A DNA stretch of 64,000 bases, from contig NC_083346.1 in NCBI RefSeq assembly GCF_019175385.1, positions 56,697,821 to 56,761,820 on the forward strand, given 5' to 3'. Below the pieces are notes generated by a model. The model ran no database searches, had not been told where the DNA came from, and saw nothing but the letters and a program-made list of their open reading frames with translations. This document shows positions 22,803 through 34,053 of the stretch, in pieces (position 1 is the stretch's first letter; each line of letters begins with the position of its first letter). Origin of the DNA: Lycium barbarum (taxonomy: Eukaryota > Streptophyta > Magnoliopsida > Solanales > Solanaceae). Position numbers and translations under genes: made by a program.

Positions 22803-22836
22803 GTTTATAAGTGTGGCGCGCAACACACCCATAAAC
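22803..22836 (-). promoter_or_regulatory. Leader stem-loop with GCGCGC loop (DIS-like), element D
   Basis: In sense the stem GTTTAT/ATAAAC plus GGGTGTG/CACACTT (two G-U pairs) encloses a loop ending GCGCGC (plus 22816-22821), fully self-complementary. It lies 46 nt inside the primer-binding site and 113 nt before gag. The loop hexamer differs from A, B and G but is still a palindrome. Confidence 0.65.
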
Positions 22837-22882
22837 AATACACTACTGGAGAAGGCTCGTAGACACACCCTAGGACAAAACT

Positions 22883-22894
22883 TCTCTGATACCA
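22883..22894 (-). promoter_or_regulatory. Primer-binding site of element D
   Basis: Sense TGGTATCAGAGA, one base from the tRNA-iMet complement, four bases inside the 5' LTR. The LTR terminal CA has become TA (22899-22900). Confidence 0.85.
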
Positions 22895-23578
22895 CTTTTA
22901 TCACGACCCAACCGAAGGGCCATGACGGGCACCCTGTGCTAACCCACCCGGGCACCTCTTATCGTACATTTACCTTTACATCTAGGAGTCACATAGCTTA
23001 ATCATACTTTCTATCCAGCATTCATACTAATCTCATTGGGCAACAATACATTTATATCATTATCAACACAATGCTCATATCTATGTACACTAGCTGACGA
23101 GGCTATCAAGATAATATACAAAATCTAAGCCGACAAGGCCACAAGACGTCTAACCATACACAACTGTCTACGAGCCTCTAAGAAGAGTATGTCACATCAT
23201 ATAGGCGGGACAGGACCCCGCCTTGCCCATAGGTATGTACACGAAAGAATTATACCAACAAGTTGTAGCTTCGGATGAAATAGAGCTCCTCTATGTAGTC
23301 CCTGAGTAAGAAAGCTATGGATCAACCTTTCTCCCTGGCCACCTGTGGGAATGATGCGGCATCCACAAACAAAAGGACGTCAGTACGAATAATGTACTGA
23401 GTATGTAAAGCATAATCAACATCATAGTATGAGCATAAGAGACAACATAAGTAATAGCATAAGAAATAGCATAAGATGGGAGAATCAGGAGGTAATAGAG
23501 TCATTTGTACCTCTAATGGCCTTCATCATATATACTCACTCATCTTTCGTATGGACTTTCCATTTCTAATAATTACTC

Positions 23579-23582
<4 letters not shown>

Positions 23583-23628
<46 letters not shown>

Positions 23629-23655
23629 GTATGTATATATATATATATATGTATG
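23583..23655. repeat. (AC)n-(AT)n compound microsatellite
   Basis: About 14 AC units followed by AT units broken by GT steps, inside the D 5' LTR. It corresponds to the (AC)n of the 3' LTR. Confidence 0.9.
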
Positions 23656-24689
23656 TATTTGTACTCGTATTCATATTCATACTCGTATCCATATCATATC
23701 CATATTCATATTCATAGCATACCCGACCATGAAGGTTCGGTGTTTCACATACCCGGCCATGGAATCTTAAAAGTATCGAGGATCATGAGCTTTAGTAACT
23801 TTAGATATAGAACCATTTAGAGGACGTTATAGAACTCATGAAAAGGATACGTATATAGCCAAGGAACCATGCCTTATTGAAAGAAGGGTTAGCCTTACAT
23901 ACCTCTTCACCTTCTTAACTATTTAACGTTCACCGTTGAAGCTTGAATAATCTACATTTAGAAGGATTCGTACCATGGTTAAGCCTTAATGACACTCTTA
24001 AACTAAAACTAGAATAATTCATGATCTAATGAAAAAATTGGGCAGCATTTCCCCTATTTCGTCAACTTCCACCATTTCACAAAACAACTCCCAAACATCC
24101 ATAATACACTCACAATATCATAATCAAGTAATCACATTACATTAAGCCTTCAATATTCATTCTTATGTTCAACATATGCAAACAATTTCACACCCATTTT
24201 AGCACATTATCATATTCATCACCATTACTACCTCCCATAACATGATTATATCCATATCATACTAAGAATCATGACTCATTTTAGTTCACTACTCATAGAC
24301 ATCATAGAAACTAAATTTAGACTTTATTTTCTACTTTCTTCTTCTACCCAAGTTTTGCTACAACCAACATTCTCATTAACATGAAATAACATGGAAACTA
24401 ACCTTTTCATCCCATAGAAACAAGCTTTGGAGCAGCTATCAACTTGTGCCAAAAACCCTAGCTACATTGCTCAAGCTTTCTTGAAATCTACCAACCCTAG
24501 GAAGCCTTCTAACACATGAACACTTTGATTCTTGATATTTTATCTTTGTAATCTCTTGGGTTTGGGTGTAATATGCATAGAGAAGGGTCTTGGAGTTTTT
24601 TGGAGAGCTTGGAAGAATGTGGGAAATGAAAATGAGCAAGGGTCGTCCATGTTATAAAATGAAATTTCTGACTCGACCCGGTTTGTACA

Positions 24690-24835
24690 GCCTACTATAC
24701 GGGCCGTATAATTTATACGGTTCGTATATCAGGCTGTATATTACCACCAGGCTTCACCATTTTTTGGATCAAACCTACGGACCATTATACGGGCCGTATA
24801 ATTTATACAGTCCGTACATATGGCCGTATAACTGG
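24690..24835 (-). repeat. Paired GGGCCGTATAATTTATACGG motifs, D 5' LTR
   Basis: Two copies about 85 bp apart, better preserved than in the 3' LTR. Likely U3 elements by position. Confidence 0.6.
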
Positions 24836-25189
24836 AAAAATTCTAATTTTTATTCTTGTCGACTCGTTTAACTTCCAATCCTCGTGGAACCTTCTTGACA
24901 CTTATATAACACTTCATTAACCATACAATAGGCCCTATAGCAGCCCCTTAAAATATTTCTAATTAAACATTAGCCCAATTATAGCGGAAACCTTTCTGAA
25001 CACGACTTACATTTCGCTCCCTTTAACAAACTAAACTTTGCATATTCGTATAACTTCGAAATCTCATAGTATGCACCTTAAGATATCTAATACTTCCCTT
25101 GATCTCATAAGGATTTCATAATCACCCTAAGCTCGCATTAGCCTATCCACAAGGCGACACATACGGAATTTCTGAGGTGTAACAATAAG

Positions 25190-25233
25190 ATTAACCTTCA
25201 CAATTGCTTCATGAACTGAATCCGGACCCAAGA
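25190..25233 (-). pseudogene. 44-bp sliver of element C integrase between D and G
   Basis: Minus strand reads G-P-D-S-V-H-E-A-I-V-K-V-N-L, the family sequence that links the integrase core to the K-T-S-Q-I-R-Q block at 8487. It shows that D and G are separate insertions 44 bp apart in the same gene. Confidence 0.85.
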
Positions 25234-25581
25234 TGTTATACCCCGTATATTTATACATCGAATTATTCGCAAGAAAATCGACTCAAGTTAAAGGCAGAAT
25301 TATTTTCGGACACGAAATAGAAATCTTTAATTTTCAATTTTAATTAAAACATAAATTGTTTATAAATTTTATTTAGTGTAAAAATATTATTGGAGATTAG
25401 GGATTAATTAATTGTGATTAGATTACTAAGTAAGAATTAGTGATTAATTAATTTAATTATTGAGAGTGGGCCCCACCCGAAAAATAAAAATAAAATAAAA
25501 TAAAATAAAACAAGTCAAGAAAATAATTTAATGAGTCACAAGGAGGGGGGGGGGGGGGGCACGTGTCTACACATGGGAAAC

Positions 25582-25590
25582 CATATATAG
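25582..25590 (+). promoter_or_regulatory. TATA box of element G LTR
   Basis: CCATATATAGG in a GC-poor U3 context, about 35 bp downstream of CACGTGT. The same sequence is in the 3' LTR at about 31839-31849. The transcript would start near 25615. Confidence 0.55.
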
Positions 25591-25673
25591 GTTGTTGGCA
25601 AGTGAAGAAATCAACACTTGATTTCATTTTTCCAAAAACATTTTGCTTAAGAATAAAAAAGAAGAGAGCAGCC

Positions 25674-25712
25674 ATGGCTGCTACTGTTCACGGCCAGCCA
25701 TGGCTGTTTTAA
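25674..25712 (+). other. 12-codon ORF in strong start context within an inverted repeat
   Basis: GCCATGG gives G at -3 and G at +4. The ORF reads M-A-A-T-V-H-G-Q-P-W-L-F and ends TAA. CAGCCATGGCTG occurs at both its start and its end, so the ORF can fold into a long hairpin. It is repeated in the 3' LTR (about 31929-31967), and solo LTR F has a 10-codon counterpart near 19800-19835. It would be the first AUG after the predicted transcription start. Confidence 0.4.
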
Positions 25713-26754
25713 AAAAAAAAACTTTGATTTAATTCCAAGGTGATTTACAAGTTCAAGGAGGTAATAGCAACATTGGATATTGAATCGAGGAAGAAGAAAT
25801 TGCGAAATTGGAGCAATTAACAGTAGAAATTCCTCCGAGAAAATTAAGGTAAGATTTTATTGTTTTATGGTGTAATTGTGTTAATAGTGTTGTAATGGAG
25901 TTATTAAAATTGTGTTGGACGAAATTGGAACTAAGAAAATGCATGAAATCGATGTTATAGGGAATTGTGGGTTGAAATGGATTTAGAAAGGTTGTTGGGT
26001 TGCTAGAATTGTTATGGGCTGAATTATGAGAATTTTATATGTATATCTCTGTTGTTGGTATTTCTGTGTTAACAGGAGAATAATTGGAAATTCGAGTTAG
26101 GCGAATATATAGGGGAAATGCTGCCCGATTTTCGTTAAGTCCTTAAATAAGGAAAAACCCTAAACGAGAATGTATAGGTTAAAGAACAAGTTCTATAAAG
26201 CGATGGGCTACGGATTTACGAGCTAAAAAGTATAGCTACTGACGATAACATTACTTTTATGTTAAATAGGCTAAAAGAGCGACAAAGCGAACGGTTTTGC
26301 GATTAGTCGTCAACAGGTATGTAAAGTTGTCCGTTCTCTCTTGTGGCATGTCTTAGATTTAAGTGATGAATGATATGAACTTGGGGTAATTCTATTCATA
26401 AGTTCTGAGTGTGATTCATGATTCTTATTCACTTCTTGATGCTAGAACTCTTAAGTGATTGAGTTCCTCTCGAGTCCTCTATACGTTGGATAGTAGTTGG
26501 TTTGTAAAAGTTCTTATTCTTAAAGACTCTGTAATGATTAATGTCCTTGAATTCCAATAGCTGTTTTGCATTATCTTGGCACATGACGTATGATTCCTGA
26601 GGCTCTATTTGATATAGTTTTTATTGAGATCCATACTTACCACGACTATTGTCTTGATATTCGAGTGTTAGTTAGTCCACTTATTCCTTTGAGTCTCAGA
26701 ATGATGATGTAGTTGCATATGGTTGCTCATGATATTCTACTCATGCTTACTGTT

Positions 26755-27085
26755 ATTGTATCATTCACCGAGTCCCGGGCCGGGTATGTTATCGTGCACA
26801 GTGTCGCTGCATTATTCACCGAGTCCCTTACTAGAGGGCCGGGTACGGTATATGTATATGATGATATGATTATGGCACCGAGTCCCATGATAGGCCAGGT
26901 ACGGTATACGTGTACACGACTTTATTCACCGAGTCCCTTACTAAAGGGTCGGGTACGGTATATATATATGATGATATGATAATATGACTTTATTCACCGA
27001 GTCCCATAATGGGCCGGGTATGATATATGATGATATGATAATATGACCTTATTCACCGAGTCCCATAATGGGCCGGATATGGTAT
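26755..27085 (+). repeat. CCGAGTCCC...GGGCCGGGTA repeat units, G 5' LTR
   Basis: Six units, each with a palindromic core between CCGAGT and CCGGGTA. Cores include CCCGGG, CCCTTACTAGAGGG, CCCATGATAGG and CCCATAATGGG. The 3' LTR repeats them at about 33019-33345. Confidence 0.75.
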
Positions 27086-27642
27086 GATTATGATAAGCAT
27101 GATGGCATTTCGTAAGGCACAGGTACAGTGATTTCTTGAGTATCATACTTGTCCCCTGGAATCTCTACTTCAGTTATGATCCTTTTTACTGTGTTTCATG
27201 CTTTACATACTCAGTACATATTCCGTACTGACCCCCTTTCTCCAGGGGGCTGCGTTTCATGCCCGCAGGTACAGATAGCCGGTTGGTGACCCCTCAGCAT
27301 AGGACTCCTACTCAGCTGTTTTGGGAGAGCTCTGTTATTCCGGAGTCTAGAATTTTTGTATAAATCTTATGATATATGTATATATGTTTATCCAGGGGTA
27401 CGGCGGGGCCCTGTCCCGTCATATTTCGCTATTCGTACTCTTGGAGGTCTGTAGACATTTGTGTGGGTTGTGTATGAGTTCTTTTCAGCTGTGTCTATAC
27501 GATATGTTGTGGTATGATGCTCGTCTATAGTGGCAGCCTTGTCGGCTTGCATATGATATTGATATGTGATGGCAGCCTTGTCGGCTTGCGTATTATTTCA
27601 TTATATGATTAGTTGTGACTCCTCAGGAGAGAGTTGATCTGG

Positions 27643-27644
<2 letters not shown>

Positions 27645-27674
<30 letters not shown>
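27645..27674. repeat. (AT)n microsatellite
   Basis: About 15 AT units in the G 5' LTR. Only about five are present in the 3' LTR at 33904, so it expanded or shrank after insertion. Confidence 0.9.
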
Positions 27675-27676
<2 letters not shown>

Positions 27677-27812
27677 CGATGTTACGAACTTTGGAGTTCC
27701 TTTATAAGTTTCCGTATGTCATAGTTTCAGTTTGATTATATTTAACAGGTTCATGTACGGGTGTCCAGTTTGGGCACTAGTCATGGCCTACGGGGTTGGG
27801 TCGTGACAAAAA

Positions 27813-27824
27813 TGGTATCAGAGC
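27813..27824 (+). promoter_or_regulatory. Primer-binding site of element G
   Basis: Exact TGGTATCAGAGC (tRNA-iMet complement), four bases after the LTR. Confidence 0.9.
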
Positions 27825-27866
27825 AGTTCATCCTCGGAGTGTCTACAGACCGTGTCTAGTAGAGTC

Positions 27867-27902
27867 GTTTTTATCGGTGTGTTGTGCACCACATCTATAA
27901 AC
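27867..27902 (+). promoter_or_regulatory. Leader stem-loop with GTGCAC loop (DIS-like), element G
   Basis: Stem TTTAT/ATAAA plus GGTGTG/CACATC (one G-U pair) around a loop ending GTGCAC (27884-27889). It is preserved in an element without any gene, as expected for a packaging or dimerisation signal acting in cis. ATCGTGCGAT follows at 27950-27959. Confidence 0.65.
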
Positions 27903-27959
27903 AGGAAGCTACAGGACATTTAGGATGTTACCTTTCTTTCATATCTAAGATCGTGCGAT

Positions 27960-30900
27960 AGTGCCCAGCCATAGGAAATGAAATTCCTTATACTAACCTT
28001 TGATTTCAGCTGAAGAACGACATCGACAGAAGAAAGCGACCGATGGTATTGGAAACTACACAGTACGCAGGTAAGCAATGGTGCAAAAGAGGCATATCGG
28101 ATAAGGTAAGAATATTGAAATATGATCGAAATGTAAAGTTTAAGGATGAAAGAGAAGGTAGATAGGAAAGTATAACAGGACAGGTCGTTAAAGGATCAGG
28201 TACGTCTCGAGGTGCGATATGTGAGGTAAGTCCTGACACCTTTATACTTTTACTGGAAATTGGGAGCCCTGTGTGGCAATGATACGATAGGATATATGTG
28301 TATATATGTTGGCCCTGTGAGGTATTGTTGGTATTTCCTGCGTACAGGTTCTGGGATAGTAAGAAGTACAGAGAAAACTCTGCCCAAATTTTCCCAGAAG
28401 TAGGAAAAAGGAAGAGAATGAGATATAAGTTCATAATATGTTTTGAAGGTTGATACCGACAAGGTCAATTTATTATGTTGGACTAAAGCTTTAAGAAATA
28501 CCCCCACGTCATCCATAAGAGGCATCATTCTTATTTGGGAGACCTTGTTTTGAAGAAGCGTATATGAGCAGCGAATTCGCAATTCATTTGAACGGACCAG
28601 AATACGTTCCAACCACATTTTGCCTTAGAAAAAGCTGATGTTGTAAGGAAAAAAAAAACGTCCAGCAATTAAGTTTCACTTTATTGGAAGAGTACAAAGC
28701 ATACAACAAGTAGTTTGTAAACTAAATGGTTCGCTCACGACCCAAGAACAAATATGGAGGTAAACTATGTGAATCAAGCACTAAGAAGTCCTGTGGTGCT
28801 TGTCGGATTCTAGTTTTCTTCTAGTGGTGGTTGGAGAATGCTTCATGGTGACATTTTATTAGTTCTTAACCAACTAATTGGAGATGGAATTTGTGGAGGG
28901 AAAACTCAAACTTGTGGGCTGTCTAGGATTATGTATTTCATATGTTGTTGGTGAAATGCTAGGATGATTCGGAAGGGCTTGTGATACTAAGGGATGATTT
29001 AGAAAAAGGTGGCAACTCGTAACAGAACATTTTACTGAGGTATCGAGTGAACCGATAAGTAGGGATAAATTACGACGAATTTACAATTAAAAGGAGTAAT
29101 AGTATGAGTGAGATAAAAGTACGGAGAAGGAAGAGTTATGACAAGTCATGAAGGTATTGATAAGACAGCTTGTGAGATACTAAGGGTAGGATCGATCAGA
29201 AAGGGTGAAGGGTTAAGTACGCCTAGTCCGCAGAATGTAATTAAAACATAGTAAGAATAGCGAATAAGATTAAGAAGTGTTACGTTATAGGATGGATTAC
29301 GAACAGGATGTGATGTGAATACCATAAGGATTGCTCTAGAAAGGAGTAAAGCCTAGCAAGGAAGTAACTAAAGAATATGGTGTGATTAGTGTGAAACGGA
29401 AAAAGCAAATATAGAACGAATAAGAAAGACTTACAAAGTTCTACAGGGAAAGTTCAGAATAGAGATCAAGTGGTAATGAAAGTGGAAGCGAGCACAGGAA
29501 GAGAAGGAGTTAATTGAAAGAAGAAGATAAGAAGAAAGCGAGTGGGATTACAGTATCGCGATGTGTTATGACATATAGCTAAGAAAATGAGTAATATAAG
29601 CGACAGAATTGTGAAAGCCCAAACTAAAGGAAGATGAGAAACGGGACAGAATGAATGCCAGAAATGACTGGTATGATAAGAACAAATAGGGATGAACATA
29701 ATATCCTATGAAAATAAGAAAGGGGTTATGTAGAAGTAGTGTTTTCTGAAGTATACAGGAGTAGCGTAAGATGAAATCAACTGACACTGCAACACGTTTG
29801 ATTTGAATACTTAAACTTCAAGTGAGATCCCATGCTGAAACAAGTTAGTGAGATTTGTAAGCCAGCGACAAACGAATAGAAGCCAAGATGGTATTTGAGA
29901 CAGTGCTGAGAATTATTGGTAAAGACTTTGGATAATATGACATCAGAAGGTGGATGCTTATAAAAAGGAAGAATATGACAAGAGAATGGTAACAAGTAAC
30001 TTAAAAGGATATTATAAGGATAGCAAGACTATACTGGATTAGAGGTTAAGATGTTGACAACGGAGTTATTGGTTAATGATATTGTGACACATAAGTAGCA
30101 AAGGAGAAAGAATAGGAAATCTCTCCTACAGTAGGATAAGAAAAAAAAAATCAAATGGCAAATAGAGGAAGGGGAAGGAGTATGGCGAAATAGACAGCAA
30201 GTGAGTTTTAGTACAATAAGATATGTAGAGCAGAATAAACCAGGAGAAGGAAAGACTATGACTAAGATTGGATGCATTTTATACGAATTGTACAAGAATA
30301 GTTATGCAACCTATGAATATTTGTATACTAAGAATGAGACCAAGTGAGTACCTGATAAGAAGAGTAAGAATTCAGTAACAACAATGTAGGTGCGATATTT
30401 TGGATACATCAAGGAAAGGTATAAAATGGTTTGAGGCAAAACTACAGAGATATAATTAGTACTGAGGGCAAAAGCCATAGTTGAGCCTTGGTATCAATTG
30501 AAAAATATAAGGGAAGAATATAGGGTCTACATAAAGACTGGCGAGGCGACGCTAAGGTATTTTCTAGGCTGATTTGAGCACCTACACATACTCGTGTAAA
30601 GATTGCAATAGGATATATGATAGGAGAACTAAGAGCAAATTTGAGTAAAGAGGCAATGGGAGAGTTTGAATCAAAAATAGAGAAACGACACGAGATAAAA
30701 TGCCTAATGCATTGCCAGTTAAGGGTAAGGAAAATTACCAAATGATCTAACCGAGACAATCAGAACAAGCGGGTTACTGGTTACTGGATGACAATAAGTT
30801 GTAATATGAGGGAACCCTAGCGCTATTTGATAGCCAACCCTAAAGATCGAGATCAAGAAGTAAAAGAAAGTAATAGTTAAAGACCTTTAAAAGAAAGTCA

Positions 30901-31457
30901 GAAAGTGACACATGATGCTGAGGATTCCAGAATACGGACTGTAACAGCGGAGTAAAGCAAGGATATTGGAGTACAAAAATATTATCCTCTGGGAAATTTC
31001 GTTTTACTCGTAAAACCTGCGAAGGGTCTACAAGTTACCAAAGGCATGCGATACTCCAGGGATATTGAAGTCTAATGAACCGACGAGGGACGTCTTCACG
31101 TTATAAAAATCACATTTAAAGAGTCGAGCCATGACTACGTGTACCATGAATACAAGTCTGAATCAATCGATGACAGTACAACTGAACAGTATGCAGATAA
31201 GAGAGACAGTAACACTTCAGCAGAACGGCTCGAAATACAACTGATAACCAACTGTGAAACAAAGAGAAGAGTAAAGGCAATGACGTGGAATAATTACCTC
31301 GAGAAGGAACAGAAGGAGGAAATATTACAGGAATGACTGTGTAGAGGCCTGGAATGCGTTATAACGAATTATAGCGAATCGACCAGTGGAAGAGGTATGT
31401 GAAGGGCATAATTAAACAAGAGGACACTTGAGAAAGTATTGGCAATTCAGGATCAGT
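27960..31457 (+). other. Non-coding, purine-rich internal region of element G
   Basis: No frame exceeds about 142 codons and none shows gag, protease, RT or integrase motifs on either strand. From about 28600 on, the plus strand is markedly A+G-rich with little C. Frames listed on the minus strand (28006-30759) are low-complexity by-products of that bias. No tandem repeat or RNA gene was noticed. Confidence 0.7.
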
Positions 31458-31458
31458 T

Positions 31459-31494
31459 AACATTCGAGGACGAATGTTCTAAAGGGGGTAAGGA
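31459..31494 (+). promoter_or_regulatory. Polypurine tract and hairpin of element G
   Basis: The inverted repeat AACATTCG-AGGA-CGAATGTT (31459-31478) is followed by the purine tract AAAGGGGGTAAGGA up to the LTR at 31495. Confidence 0.85.
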
Positions 31495-34048
31495 TGTTAT
31501 ACCCCGTATATTTATACGACGAATTATTCGCAAGCAAATCGACTCAAGTTAAAGGTAGAGTTATTTTCGGACACGAAATAGAAATCTTTAATTTTCAATT
31601 TTAATTAAAACATAAATTGTTTATAAATTTTATTTAGATTAAAAATATTATTGGATATTAGGGATTAATTAATTGTGATTATATTACTAAGTAAGAATTA
31701 GTGATTAATTAATTTAATTATTGAGAGTGGGCCCCACCCGAAAAATAAAATAAAAAAAATAAAAAAGTCAAGAAAATAATTTAATAAGTCACAAGGAGGG
31801 GGGGGGGGGGGGGGGGCACGTGTCTACACGTGGGAAACCATATATAGGTTGTTGGCAAGTGAAGAAATCAACACTTGATTTCATTTTTGCAAAAACAATT
31901 TGCTTAAGAAAAAAAAAAAAAAAACAGCCATGGCTGCTACTGTTCACGGCCAGCCATGGCTGTTTTAAAAAAAAATATATTTTGATTTAATTCCAAGGTG
32001 ATTTACAAGTTCAAGGAGGTAATAGCAACATTGATATTGAATCGAGGAAGAAGAAATTGCGAAATTGGAGCAATTAAGAGTAGAAATTCCTCCGAGAAAA
32101 TTAAGGTAAGATTTTCTTGTTTTATGGTGTAATTGTGTTAATAGTGTTGTAATGGAGTTATTAAAATTGGATTGGACGAAATTGGAATTAAGAAAATGCA
32201 TGAAATCGATGTTATAGGGAATTGTGGGTTGAAATGGATTTAGAAAGGTTGTTGGGTTGCTAGAATTGTTATGGGCTGAATTGTGAGAATTTTATATGTA
32301 TATCTCTGTTGTTGGTATTTCTGTGTTAACAGGAGAATAATTGGAAATTCGGGTTAGGCGAATATATAGGGGAAATGCTGCCCGATTTTCGTTAAGTCCT
32401 TAAATAAGGAAAAACCCTAAACGAGAATGTATAGGTTAAAGAACAAGTTCTATAAAGCGATGGGATACGGATTTACGAAGTAAAAAGTATAGCTACTGAC
32501 GATAACATTACTTTTATGTTAAATAGGCTAAAAGAGTGACAAAGCAAACGGTTTTGCGATTAGTCGTCAACAGGTATGTAAAGCTGTCCCTTCTTTCTTG
32601 TGGCATGTCTTAGATTTAAGTGATGAATGATATGAACTTGGGGTAATTCTATTCATAAGTTCCGAGTGTGATTCATGATTCTTATTCACTTCTTGATGCT
32701 AGAACTCTTAAGTGATTGAGTTCCTCTCGAGTCCTCTATACGTTGGATAGTAGTTGGTGTGTGAAAGTTCCTATTCTTAAAGACTCTATAATGATTAATG
32801 TCCTTGAATTCCAATAGTTGTTTTGCATTATCTTGGCACATGACCTATGATTCCTGAGGCTCTATTTGATATAGTTCTTATTGACATCCATACTTACCAC
32901 GACTATTGTCTTGATATTCGAGTGTTAGTTAGTCCACTTATTCTGTTGAGTCTCAGAATGATGATGTAGTTGCATATGGTTGCTCATGATATTCCACTCG
33001 TGCTTACTGTTATTGTATCATTCACCGAGTCCCGGGCCGGGTATGTTATCGTGCACAGTGTCGCTGCATTATTCACCGAGTCCTTTACTAGAGGGCCGGG
33101 TACGGTATATGTATATGATGATATGATTATGGCACCGAGTCCCATGATGGGCCGGGTACGGTATACGTGTACACGACTTTATTCACCGAGTCCCTTACTA
33201 AAGGGCCGGGTACGGTATATATATATGATGATATGATAATATGACTTTATTCACCGAGTCCCATAATGGGTCGGGTACGATATATGATGATATGATAATA
33301 TGACTTTATTCACCGAGTCCCATAATGGGTCGGGTATGGTATATGATTATGATAAGCATGATGGCATTTCGTAAGGCACAGGTACAGTGATTTCTTGAGT
33401 ATCATACTTGTCCCCTGGAATCTCTACTTCAGTTATGATCCTTTTTACTGTGTTTCATGCTTTACATACTCAGTACATATTCCGTACTGACCCCCTTTCT
33501 CCGGGGGGCTGCGTTTCATGCCCGCAGGTACAGATAGCCGGTTGGTGACCCCTCAGCATAGGACTCCTACTCAGCTGTTTTGGGAGAGCTCCGTTTTTCC
33601 GGAGTCTAGACTTTTGGTATAAATCTTATGATATATGTATATATGTTTATCCAGGGGTACGGCGGGGCCCTGTCCCGTCATATTTCGCTATTCGTACTCT
33701 TAGAGGTCTGTAGACATATGTGTGGGTTGTGTATGAGTTCTTTTCAGGTGTGTCTATACGATATGCTGTGGTATGATGTTCGTCTATAGTGGCATCCTTG
33801 TCGGCTTGCATATGATATTGATATGTGATGGTAGCCTTGTCGGCTTATGTATTATTTCATTATATGATTAGTTGTGACTCATCAGGAGACCGTTGATCTG
33901 GAAATATATATATGACGATGTTACGAACTTTGGAGTTCCTTTATAAGTTTTTGTATTGTCGTAGTTTCAGTTTGTTTATATTTAACTGGTTCATGTACGG
34001 GTGTCCAGTTCGGGCACTAGTCACGGCCTACGGGGTTGGGTCGTGACA
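31495..34048 (+). repeat. 3' LTR of element G (2554 bp)
   Basis: Colinear with 25234-27808. Differences include a 19-G run (31798-31816), a shorter AT tract and scattered substitutions. Shared blocks: double hairpin 33465-33535 and GGCGGGG/CCCGTC hairpin 33661-33679. Confidence 0.9.
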
Positions 34049-34053
34049 CAAGA

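Larger units (their letters stand above)
8488..25184 (-). mobile_element. Element D: Tekay-like Ty3/gypsy element nested in C
   Basis: Both LTRs are present (8488-14234 including nested E; 22899-25184). Target duplication ATAAG flanks it (8483-8487 and 25185-25189). The internal region on the minus strand has primer-binding site, leader stem-loop, gag, protease, RT (split by solo LTR F), RNase H, integrase with chromodomain-like tail, and polypurine tract. Many in-frame stops make it a pseudo-element. K near the right end of the window belongs to the same family. Confidence 0.9.
22899..25184 (-). repeat. 5' LTR of element D (2286 bp)
   Basis: Uninterrupted partner of 8488-14234, with a deletion of about 230 bp at 23759. 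Shared blocks: GGCGGG/CCCGCC hairpin 23203-23222 and double-hairpin block 23339-23410. In the latter the second stem keeps pairing through a G-U (CGTCC/GGATG). Followed by target duplication ATAAG. Confidence 0.9.
25234..27808 (+). repeat. 5' LTR of element G (2575 bp)
   Basis: TGTTATACCCCG...TCGTGACA. It holds a 15-G run (25545-25559), a TATA box, a short ORF within an inverted repeat (25674-25712), CCGAGTCCC repeat units (26755-27085), the double-hairpin block (27207-27275), the GGCGGGG/CCCGTC hairpin (27402-27420) and (AT)n at 27645-27674. Confidence 0.9.
25234..34048 (+). mobile_element. Element G: large non-coding LTR element (LARD-like)
   Basis: Plus-strand element with 5' LTR 25234-27808, primer-binding site, leader stem-loop, 3.7-kb internal region, polypurine tract, and 3' LTR 31495-34048. 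Perfect target duplication CAAGA (25229-25233, 34049-34053). All cis signals are present but there is no gag or pol, so it fits a LARD that relied on proteins in trans. It is inserted in the integrase gene of C. Confidence 0.9.

Noticed and set aside
25545..25559. G-quadruplex control element
   Set aside because: A single unbroken G run of 15 (19 in the other LTR) is a slippage-prone homopolymer whose length may be a sequencing error. No spaced G-tracts.
28006..30759. Series of minus-strand frames of 70-142 codons in G
   Set aside because: Ser/Leu/Phe-rich products of a purine-rich opposite strand, with no start context, motif or conservation to support them.
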